From positions 2,235,001 through 2,299,000 of the forward strand of contig NC_041820.1 of assembly GCF_900964775.1 (NCBI RefSeq): a DNA stretch of 64,000 nucleotides, in the 5' to 3' direction. Made by a program: the position numbers and the translations under genes. The DNA comes from Scleropages formosus. Its lineage: Eukaryota > Chordata > Actinopteri > Osteoglossiformes > Osteoglossidae. The notes under the pieces were generated by a model. It was not told where the DNA came from and searched no databases. It saw only the letters and a program-made list of their open reading frames with translations. Positions 1 to 17,300 of the stretch are shown here, in pieces (position 1 is the stretch's first letter; the number at the start of each line of letters is the position of its first letter).

Positions 1-672
1 GCGCCTCCGAGGCTCACGGTCCGCAGGATGCCGGCGAGCAGCGAGAACGTGGAACTTGGATCGGCGTCCTACTGCGGCCAAACACTTTCAATACGTTATG
101 TAACACGCTTCCGGCGTCGGAGTGTTACCACGATCCTCAAGTCGCGTTTATATCTCAGCCCGTCTTTTAAGCATCAGATTTTCAAAGAGATTCCGAACTG
201 ACGCCGGACTGAGTTCAGAGGTCATCCGGCCGGCGGCTCGCTGGGGTGTCGTGATTTGGGCCCCTTGTGTCACACTGCTGTCCCTGCCGTCGCTCCTCAC
301 AGTTATTACTGCGAGCGCAGCTGGAAGGGCGTCTTGAAACATCGCTGGGAAGGAGGCAGAAGACGCCTCTTGTAGAGCCCCGGTGCCGTTCGATGAGTCC
401 GATGCGGAAAAATCGAGATCCGTCGCGTGTCCGATGGTCGCGAACGAGCGGCTTTTGCTCCTGAATCCAAGCGAACAAAAATTTATCCGAGTGCGCCGAA
501 GCTGGTGGAGCAAAGCAAGTCGGCCGCGATCGCACTTCTTTTTAAATGTACTCAGCTCTGGGTACATTTACCTGCTTTTCAGGTCCCGGTGAGAGAAGTG
601 GTGAATGGTGCTCTTCTCAAAGCAAACACAGTACTACTGCAATACTCTGGTCTTTTATTAGTCTTTTATTAT
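1..672. other. CpG-rich flank, no recognised gene
   Basis: The first half kilobase is rich in CG dinucleotides and could be the promoter-side flank of a gene lying to the left. Short open frames exist on both strands, the longest on the minus strand at 148-567. None shows a recognisable domain, a signal peptide or a convincing splice-site pattern, so no gene is called here. Confidence 0.4.
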
Positions 673-674
673 TC

Positions 675-868
675 CGTTAGGGTTTAGAGTTATGGTCTAG
701 GGTTTGGGGTTAGGGTTTAGGGTTATCGTTTAGGGTTAGGTTTAAGGTTATGGTTTAGGGATAGGATTTAGGGTTAGGGTTTAGTGATAGGGTTAGGGTT
801 TGGGATAGGGTTTAGAGTTTTGATCTATGGTTTATGCATAGGGTTTAGAGTTAGGGTTAGGGATCAAG
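675..868 (+). repeat. Degenerate interstitial telomere-like repeat
   Basis: About 190 bp are built from variants of the telomere hexamer TTAGGG. TTTAGGG, TTTGGGG and TTATGG-like units are mixed with perfect TTAGGG units. The G-rich strand reads left to right. The divergence between units suggests an old internal telomere-like array rather than a chromosome end. Confidence 0.8.
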
Positions 869-1429
869 AGTCAAAGCCAGGCGTTCGGTGTCAACCTCTT
901 TTCAGACATGCGTCCCAGAACAAATACGCTTCAGTGGAAAAAGCGACACACGTAGAGTAGGTGAAATGAATTGGATGTATGCAGTTTGTTTCAGTTTCTG
1001 AGAACAGTTGGTATACAGTGTAAGAAAAACACTAGGAGTGTTTTGACAACATTGTTCTTGTCCGAACACGTTGAACTGAGGAAAGTCAAACCCTTTCAGC
1101 TGAAAGTGATGTACAAACATGTACGTCTTGCAAAACTGCTTGTAAGCCAGCTAGCTTCTTTAAGCGTGTGTAGTTCCTTTCATCGGCAGTATAAATTAAA
1201 ATTGTGCGTTATTTTAACTTTGTTTTTATTTTGTTTCATTATCACGTTGGAGTAAAAGTCAGTCGTGGGGGTCACTGGATGGGTTACACGGTGTTATCAT
1301 TTTTAAAGCTGTAACAATTTATCTGCAGAAACACGATGGCGCTCTGTGGGCTGGACGAAGCGGATCTGCTGCTCGTCCCTCTCGCTCACTCCGCTTTCAC
1401 TCCCCTTTCACTCGCCATCTTACGCCAAC
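869..1429. other. Unannotated spacer left of LAPTM4A
   Basis: This is AT-rich, unique-looking sequence without a recognised gene, RNA or repeat. CG content rises towards the LAPTM4A promoter. Confidence 0.5.
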
Positions 1430-8572
<7,143 letters not shown>

Positions 8573-9280
8573 AGCCCCTCCCCCCACCTGTACATAGTCG
8601 CAACAAGCTTGCTTTTTAACCTCGCAGTTCCTTTGTAGAGACAAGGACATCCAGTGACACCTGTGAACTCTGCAGCCTTGCACCTGAACGAGTGGATGGG
8701 TGGGACCAGCAGGGTGGGCGGGGCTACCCCGTACCTGATGCGTCCCTGTCGCAGCTGGTGAAACTAAAGTAAACTGAGAGTGCGCTTCTGCTCTTCTGTT
8801 TCTGTGCTCTGACTCCTCCTGTTGTCTTGGAAAGAAGAAGCTGGCATCATTAACATTGCCGGAATGCTGATGACTCTATTTTTAGTACAATCTTTCCTGT
8901 CAGATGAATATTTATAGGTATTTAAATGAAACCTCTTAGACAATCTGTCCTCCTCCACACACACACACACACACCTTGAGCTTTTCCACACTACTAACTT
9001 TGCTGGTTTTTTTAAATGATGTGTTTAGATTTTATGAGCGTGCGATATCGTGGGGGAGCCTGTCTTATTGTTTCTGTGTGCGTGTGGGGGGGAGGGGGGG
9101 CTGTGTGTGTGCGTACATGCCTGCTGCCTGTGGCTGTGAGGCATTTGGAGCTGTGCACTGTTCTGCCTGCAGTGTGTGGTGTTGCAGTGGTATTGTACCA
9201 TGAGTGGGTGCATGTATCTCTGTTCATAATTTTCATTTTTGTGGACATGGCTTCAATAAACATTAGAACTTTGTACAAGT
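8573..9280 (+). terminator. LAPTM4A: LAPTM4A 3' UTR with poly(A) signal
   Basis: The untranslated tail runs from the TGA at 8570-8572 to an AATAAA at 9255-9260. Cleavage is expected at about 9275-9285, just before a long TG microsatellite. The end point is inferred from the signal. Confidence 0.7.
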
Positions 9281-9297
9281 CCATGAGTGGACTCCCT

Positions 9298-9299
<2 letters not shown>

Positions 9300-9367
<68 letters not shown>
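9300..9367 (+). repeat. (TG)n microsatellite
   Basis: An almost pure TG dinucleotide array of about 33 units lies directly downstream of the LAPTM4A poly(A) site. Shorter TG/CA arrays lie at about 2149-2164, 8011-8036 and 9858-9869. Confidence 0.95.
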
Positions 9368-9368
<1 letters not shown>

Positions 9369-10552
9369 TTTCTCCTACTGTGTGTACCGGGCCTCTGAAT
9401 ATTAAATGATTGACACTGTTAGAGGGGATTTTATGTCAGGACACAGTAACAGTGATAAAAGTAGTGTATTGATCATTGCTGCCTCCCTGCCACACCACTT
9501 CTGGGTTAAGTACCTGCAGGTATTTCTCCCCCGTCGCACACATTGGTGGGCTTTACCGGTAGCACTTTAGTATGAAACTTTTCATCGATCTTGCGGCAGT
9601 GTATGACTAGCATTCATATGAAGTGTGTGTGCGCGCGCGCGCGGTGGGGCGACCTAAATCTGGCTGAAACACTTCCCTGTGTTGAGCGCCCTGGAGCCTA
9701 TCGTCCCATCAGCTGAAGCTGCTCGATTGCTCCCGTATGAGGCACAAAAAGAGCAATTGGTCTTTTTTTTTTTTTTTCTTTTCTTCTCTTCCTGAAATGA
9801 CCTCGTGCACAGTCAGCGTTCAATGCGTCCCTCTCTCTCTCTCGCGCGCGCGCGCGCACACACACACACATTCTTCCTGCAGCATTCAGTTCACCGGTGC
9901 CATGAGCATCATGGGCTCTAGATTCAAACAGAAGCTGGTGCTCGAGTGCGACACTGTTGCGTTTCCTCCTGGTGCCACCTGGTGGCTGTCAGTGGACTCG
10001 TGACGAATAAAGTCAGCGTACAGAACACATCAGTGGGATTACCTCTTCCCCTCGTGTGCGCGCGTGTGTGTGGGGGTCGCGTTGGGAGCTCTTTACTGGC
10101 GTCTCATTTGTGTTTTCCGCGTAACGCTGGTTTCACTTCACGGGTACGTGGATTTACCCTGTTTTACGCCGGGCAAAGCTGTCGCCATGACAACATCTGA
10201 TCCCGTTTACCGAACTGTTGGTCTCCGCACTTAGGAATATTAATGGTCACGTTCGGCCTCACGCGACCCTTTTCGAGAAGCGCCGGGGCCGCGCGGAGGC
10301 GCGCGCTCTCATCCGCCCTCGTCCGCTGCGCTCCGCTGCGCTCCGCTGTGCTCACGGTGCTCTGGAGCGCCGCCTGCTGGGCGAACTCAGCTCGTGGCGA
10401 TCCGTCGTACCAGGAGGGAGCTTGTTCTATTCATATCATTCATATTTATATATTTATTATATTTGTATCATAAATATTTTTTTGCGTAAGGCGCTAAATA
10501 GGCACGCGCTTTGCACCGTACTTTGTAAGCGGTCTTAAAAAGTAAAAAAATG

Positions 10553-10772
10553 GTAGGAAGGTGACCAGGATTCGTCTATCCTGAGTTTTATGCACCTACT
10601 CGAGTGATGAACATCGGTGCATCAAGTGGAAAGTAACAGACTAGGTTTACTTAAGAATCACATATCTAAAGCTATGTCTCTTTCTGTTAATGTAATGGAC
10701 AAATTGTATTTTCTCTGAGATGTACATCGCTTTGGAGAAAAGCGTCTGCTAAATAAATGTAAATTACAGGTA
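10553..10772 (+). mobile_element. Short interspersed repeat (family D)
   Basis: This block is clearly similar to 55093-55315. The shared landmarks are TTTTATGCA.CTACTCG, GATGAACATCGGT, CTTAAGAATCACA, AATGTAATG and TGTATTTTCTNTGAGATGTAC. It ends in the fish SINE tail GCTTTGGAGAAAAGCGTCTG followed by CTAAATAAATGTAAA. No tRNA-like head is evident, so it may be 5' truncated or a LINE 3' end. Confidence 0.7.
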
Positions 10773-10827
10773 TCGGTTGAAGGTAAATGTCAACTCTCTC
10801 GGTGAGAAATTTATTTGATTTGTGTAT

Positions 10828-10939
10828 TCACTGTCTCAGTACCAGGGTGGTGTAAGAGGACATGGATTCGATCCCTGCTCAGTGTTCATTGGAAGCTGCT
10901 TTGGAGAAAAGTGTCTGCAAAATGAATAAATAGATGTAG
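10828..10939 (+). mobile_element. Internally deleted SINE fragment (family B)
   Basis: The start (AGTACCAGGGTGGTGTAAGAG, then GGATTCGATCCCTGCTCAG) parallels the head of the 60238-60604 copy. It then jumps directly to the TTTGGAGAAAAGTGTCTGC tail. It is therefore a shortened copy lacking the middle of the element. Confidence 0.6.
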
Positions 10940-11273
10940 ATGTGTTCAGTATATATATATATTGTGAACTGGAAATTACTGAGCAGTTCGTGAGATCCAT
11001 GATGACAAGAAAACAGACACTTTTACAATCGTTGGAAAATTATATTTCAATTTGTGGAAACGATCGTTGCAACAATGATGACATTTCGGTGCTGCGTTTC
11101 GCTGCTCCTTCTGAAGTTACTCTGATTTTTACACCACTCAATTACCGCGGCCCACTTTGGAGAAGTTCCTATTGACGCGGTAATGAAGTCCATCAGATGC
11201 TGAGTGACACCTCCCCCCCCAACCCCCCCGCGCGCGCACACGCAGCGCGCGCACACGTGTTCGGCTCGGGGTC

Positions 11274-11362
11274 TTTAAAGGTCCATCTCGCGGACACTGA
11301 GCGCGCAGAGTCTGGACAGGAGGACAGGAGGGGACAGCGGGACCCGCAGCACCCGCAGCACC
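11274..11362 (+). promoter_or_regulatory. MATN3: MATN3 core promoter and 5' leader
   Basis: A TATA-like TTTAAAG at 11274-11280 sits in GC-rich sequence about 85 bp before the MATN3 start codon, so transcription would begin near 11305. A CACGTG E-box lies just upstream at about 11254-11259. These assignments rest on position and motif only. Confidence 0.45.
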
Positions 11363-14300
11363 ATGAGCTCCGCAGCCACGTGTCTCCTCTTCCTCTGCCT
11401 CTTCCTGGTGGCGCGTGAAGCGCGAGGAACGTACCGCTTTTACGCGCACAACCCGGCGCAGAGAGTGGCGGCGGCGGCGGCGGGGGCGCGCAGCACGCAC
11501 ACGCTCTACGGCGTGCAGAGGATGCAGAAGATGCAGCCCGCGGGGTACCACGTGAACGGGCCAGGTAGGGCACCTGGGTTCTTCCGTCCATCGGCTTTTG
11601 GAGAGGCTCGTGCCGGTGCGCGTGCGGCTCAAAAGAGAATTAAAATGAAGCAAATAATAAAAGGAAAGAACTGCGCTGTGCTGTGCGTGTAACCGGTGCG
11701 CTCAAACACTCTTTTTAAGGCATAAAGAAAAGAGCCGCCTGTATGTTTATGACGATTATTATCTATGATTATGTTTATGATCATTACTGAGTAATAATAA
11801 ACAATAATAAACCCGCGAGCCCCTCCTCACCCCCATGGGAGACACAGTCTGCTCCTCCTCTCTCTCTTCTTGTTTTCCCTTTCCTCCCATTCCAGACCAC
11901 TGTGTACTCTGTTTACTCTATTAGCAGGGTACTGTTCAAGTTACCCTCATTAATTATGACCTGATTACTTAGTCCATTTCACCACATTAGTACTGTGCTT
12001 GAAAACGGTGAACCGAAGTAAAACACTTCTTCTGTGCTCCACCACGTTCCAGAAATGATCTATAGAGGCTGCGCGTACTATAGTAATACAGTATTCTGGC
12101 CCGTGTGCAGTTGTTAAAGACATGAAGTGGAATCTCAGTTTTTCAGATTTAACTCCTTTTGCCTTTTGCTATAGTGACAGTTTAAGTGTAGAAGTAATTG
12201 GCTGCATTCCTGACAACTTGAAAGAACTACAGTGTGAGAAGGACTGTAATTCAAAAAAAAAAAAAAAAAAAAAGTGTGGTGATGAGCAGCGTCACATCGG
12301 AGGGACAGCAGAGTCTCAGGTGGACACCGTGTGCAGAAGGACGGTTTCCCATCCAGTCCAACAAAGTGTGTGAAGTACAGGGACGCTCGTGGATTTACGA
12401 AGGGCAGACGAATGTTCTCATTCACACACACATTTCCCATGGTTCCGCTGGTGGTCCGGTTAACGTCACTCTACTGCTTCTCCCCTCTGGTGGCCCAAAG
12501 TACACGGCACTAACTCCAGGTTTTCTGGCTATCGCTACTACCGCCAACCGCCGAGGATGTGGCTGCCGCTGACACACCGCCGGCCCACGGCGCCCGTTCT
12601 ACCACCGCCGCTGGTCAAGTACCTCCAGCCGGCGGTCGTTTACCATCGGCTGACCGCACCCCCTCCGCCAACGCAGCCGGTCACATTGCCCCTGACCACA
12701 CCTACTCCTGCTCCAACACCGCAGGTCAGGTACCACCGCCCCACCGCAGCTCGGTAGCCAAAGCACCACGACCACCTCCATGGGCGCTGACTCAGGTAGA
12801 AGGTCTTCTTCACCAAACCACACAAGAGAAGCCCCACGTAGGAGTTCCCGTAACGTCTGATCTCCGGTGTTTGCTTCTAATCCTAATTCTCTCGTTTAAA
12901 GTAGGGAAGAATAATTAATCGGGAGGAGACAGTGAGCCGTGGACGTGGCTGTGCACCGGTCAGGACCCTTTGGTGCACATTTTGGGCGGTGACATTTTTC
13001 TCCACGGCTTCCGTACGCTGCATGTGTTCCACACTCACCGGGCTGTTCCTGGGCGCTGCGGTCAAAGTGTGACCAAAGTGTGTGTGTTCATCACTCGCTC
13101 CCATTGGACACTGCATGTGATCCAGACGCACTGGACATGTTGAGTGCGCGGGAGTCAACGTTGATCAGCCTGCCTATGTTCACAACTCGGTTCCACTGGA
13201 CGCCACGTCCAAGACGTGACTCTACCGGGTGCCGCATGCGATCCGGACGTGGTCTCGCTGGACGTTACGTTAAGTTTCGAAACCAAGGTCAGAGAGCAGT
13301 GCATGTGCTGAGGGAAAGCTATCGTAAGCCGCTTGGGTTCCACATTCTAACCCTACATTCCTCCACTATGTGAACATCGGGATTAAAGAGCATGAGGAGC
13401 GTATGGGTTCCAGAAGCAGTGTGTGGACACTGCATGCGTTGCAAGTCCCATTATGTGTGTTCTCTTCTTATGCCAGAGACCAACTGTACACTGTGTGCTC
13501 CAGAACTGCAGAACGTTCCAGAGCAAAAGATCTTTCTTTTCCGTAAGGTCGAATATGTATTTGCAGTACGAATGCTTCTCTGACAGAGCCAAAGGGCCCC
13601 TTCATGTCTTAACCCCTCTTCGCTTAATTGGTTTTTGACTGCACTGGATGAGCTTTTGACCTTATGGCTCGTTTGAGGTCGCTGCTGTAAGGAGCTCTAT
13701 GAAACCAGCTGGATTTCAAATGTGGACCTTTTCAGCGAGAAGATGAAAGAGGGGAAAAATGCCTTTTCATGCATCTTATCTTTCCGACTCCTGTCAGATT
13801 AGCAGGAAACTGAGCCTTAACCAAATGTCACGGGGTCAGTGAAGTGTGATTCTAACTGCAATTAATTTTTTTGCCTGTGGTCGCCCACTAGGACAGTCGC
13901 ACTGCAAAAGCCGCCCCTTGGACCTGGTCTTCATCATTGACAGCTCCAGGAGCGTGCGCCCTGCAGAATTTGAGAAGGTCAAGATCTTTCTGAGCGACAT
14001 GGTGGACACGCTGGAGATAGGCCAGGAAGCCACCCGTGTGGCTGTGGTTAACTACGCCAGCACGGTCCAGATAGAGTTCATGCTCAAGATGTACTTCAGC
14101 AAGGTGGATCTCAAGCAGGCTTTGACTCGCATCGAGCCGCTCTCCACCGGAACCATGACTGGCCTGGCCATCAAGACAGCCATGGAGAAGGTCTTCGCTG
14201 AGGAGTCAGGTGCCCGACCTCGCTCCACCAACATCTCCAAGGTTGCCATCATAGTGACGGATGGGCGACCCCAAGACAAGGTGGAGGAGGTGTCTGCCTC

Positions 14301-17300
14301 TGCCCGTGGCTCCAACGTCGAGATATACGCCATCGGGGTGGACCGAGCCGACATGCAGTCACTACGACTCATGGCGAGCCAGCCGCTGGACGACCACGTC
14401 TTCTACGTGGAGACGTACGGCGTCATCGAGAAGCTCACATCGAAGTTCCGGGAGACCCTCTGTGGTAAGATGCATGTGCGCGTAGTAGGTAACCAAAAAA
14501 GGAATAAATGTAGTTCTTCTTCATTGCACTGACTGTCCTTTAAAAACGTGAGTTTGTCTGAAAATCCACTAACGCTCACTGCTTCATTGTTGATCCGCTC
14601 ACCCAATCCGCCCATGTGGTCTTCGAACCCCGGCTGCTCCAGGCCTGGACCCCTGCTCTCTTGGACACGACTGCGACCACATTTGTGTCAACAACCGGTC
14701 CTCTTATTACTGCAAGTGCCAAGAGGGGTATTCCCTGAATGAAGACGGGAAAACATGTTCACGTAAGTGTTCCTGCCATGAGTTGGGTGGGTTGCTGGCT
14801 GCTTGGGTGGGGCCCGAGGGACAAAGGCTCATTACCGTGTTACCATGTTACCATGTTACCATGTTATCACTTACAGTGCCATTTGAGCACCTTCATGGGT
14901 CTCTTCTCCTGGGACTCACCTCAAAATACCTCCATAGGTGTCAAAACATCAAGCCTTTGCATCCGCACTGCTCGGTGTTTAGCTGAACCACTTTTATTTG
15001 CTCACACGGTCAGTTCGGCTGTAACGCACGTTTTAAGCGATTTGTAATCACGCGACGAATATTTTAAACTGAGGGAGAAATTTGCGGAACGCGTATCCTT
15101 TGCGCGTGCGATTTGGGAATAGCGCAGTTCGGAGGAGTGCATTTTGGATTTCGCGTTTAATTTTGTTCCGCTCCATTCCACTCAAGCATGGCTGGTGGAG
15201 GTGGACAAAACACGGCTATAAAGCGCTTTGAAAGAAAAAGCGCGTGACTCGGGGCCACGTGACGACTCGGCGCCCGCTGGCAGCGAACGAGCATCGCGCC
15301 GCTCCACAAAGAACAAGAGACAATCGTGGTGCAGGAACGAGCTCTCGTTGCTCCGCTTCCGCCTCATTCTCGCTGCTTTGCGCTTCATTGCCTCCAGAAA
15401 GTCGGTTCTGCGCTATCGTCCACTTCTCCCTTTGGCTCTGCCGTGAGCTTTTTCTGTAGGCGATGCATATTTTCTGTGCTTTGCCCCCAGCCCCATTTCT
15501 CTCAGTGAAAAGTTGTTTTCACCGTTATTTTTATCGCACAACTTCCGGAAATCCAGTGCTGCGCAGGAACGAAGCCTTGGCGCCACGGCTTTACGTTATA
15601 GGCCTCAACAGCGTTCGGCGGCCGTCTGACACGCTGTAACACGAGACTGTTCGCTGCATGGTACCCGAGTAGATGAGCCCAGCGACACACCATGGACAGT
15701 CTGGTAAAGGATGTAAATTCCTGTCTTATGCTGAGGATGTTCGCTGTGGGCTGCTGGTGCAATGTGGCCGTGTTTGGGATTTATCAACGGTACGTGTTGA
15801 TAAGCAGGCACGCGCGTCTCACACAGACTCTGTCTTTGTTTCGATTGTCACTTGTTTAATGCAGAAACATCTAACAGCTGTGTGAATATTTCTCTTGAAA
15901 CAAATGCAGCAATAACCGATAACCCTTCACTGAAGGTTTGACGAAATGTCCCGTAACGCCAGCAGAGTCTCCCAGTGAGACGCCTCAAACCTGCTCGTTC
16001 CAGGGACCGACACCTGTGCTCCCGGCGAAGATTGCGAACCCCTTTGTAGCGAACGCAACGGCTCGCAGTCCTGCACATGTCGGGAGGGGTACGTCCTCAG
16101 TGAGGACAGGACAAGGTGTTCCCGTAAGAGCTCCGAATCTGCCACGGCCTCCGGTGGGAGATTGGCTGTTTTCCTGGGCTGTGTGGGGGGTCTTGGTTGG
16201 GGAGGGAGAGATGGCAGAAATCTTGCTACTGAGCATGTTGTGCCCAGCAAACATGCAGCCAGATTTCCTGCTTTGACAGAACATTCTGGAAAGTCCCTCT
16301 AGAATGATTGGTCGCCATTCCATTGTAAGTGAAAAAGTGGAGCTGTTTCCATCAGTTATCTCATTTTGGGAATTCTGAGCTTGTGATGGGCCTTTGTGAG
16401 CATAATGTTGAGATTCTCCTGATGTTAATTCTTCACAAAGGCGTAAATCACAGTTACTCTCCTCTCTGTGATGCATGAAACTACTAATCCCTCCATCGTG
16501 GAACCAGGTGTGGACGGCTGCGCCTTCGGACACGACTGCGAGCACATTTGCGTTGACGGCTACGGGTCGCAGTACTGCAAGTGTCGGGAGGGTTATGTCT
16601 TGAATGAGGACAGGAAAACATGTTCACGTAAGAATCCTGTGGATCTACCATGTCCACCAGTGGTAGATTGGTGGTTTTCTTGGGTTTATGTGGTGGACAG
16701 GAAACAGGACTGAAGTGCATGAGCTGAGATTGCGGATAAACCCTGCAGTTGTGCATGTTGTCCACACCAACTATGCAGCAGGGTTTTCTGACTAACCTGA
16801 AATATCCGTGGTCATAAATTAAATTAAAATTGAATTATTGTTCCTTCACACAGCACAAAATCCAGTTTTTTCCCCTGTGATCTACTTTGATGTTCTTTCT
16901 TTTAGTGACTGATATGATTAAAATAGGGACCTAATTTATAGCAAATTAGTATGCAGTGAATTGCAGCCCCTAAAGGTGCCATGTATTTACATCACAATGT
17001 AGATGTAAGGCTGAATAGCTTGCAGACAGAATGATGACAAACACGTTATTTAATAACAAGAACTATACAGCTATTAGCTATTGATATACATTTATATATT
17101 GCACTAAAACCTTTGCTCTGGGTTTTGAGTCTGACAGATACATTAGCAAAAAAAAACAAGGAAAACCTTTTCACGCAACCATGCAACTATGGACCATAAT
17201 TGATCCATCTGAAGCAATTCTGTTTCTTTTTTCAATAACAAATCACAGTTCCTGTCCTGTCTGTGATGCATGAAACTACTAAACCCTCCATCGTGGAACC

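Larger units (their letters stand above)
9370..11270. other. LAPTM4A-MATN3 spacer
   Basis: About 1.9 kb with no supported gene. It holds CG/CA simple repeats near 9636 and 9842-9869. A CpG-rich stretch at about 10250-10420 contains a tandem CGCTGCGCTC-type repeat. Two SINE-type pieces are listed separately. The CpG-rich stretch could be a distal regulatory element of MATN3, but nothing in it proves this. Confidence 0.5.

Noticed and set aside
148-567. Minus-strand open frame of 139 codons at the left edge
   Set aside because: No domain, signal peptide or conserved-looking segment. It overlaps open frames on the other strand and lies in CpG-rich DNA, where long chance frames are common.
9016-9405. 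Open frame ending in a Cys-Val repeat
   Set aside because: The repeat is the translation of the TG microsatellite, and the frame lies in the LAPTM4A 3' UTR.
12557-12757. Proline-rich open frame in MATN3 intron 1
   Set aside because: Low-complexity GC-rich sequence with no splice pattern joining it to MATN3 and no family recognised.
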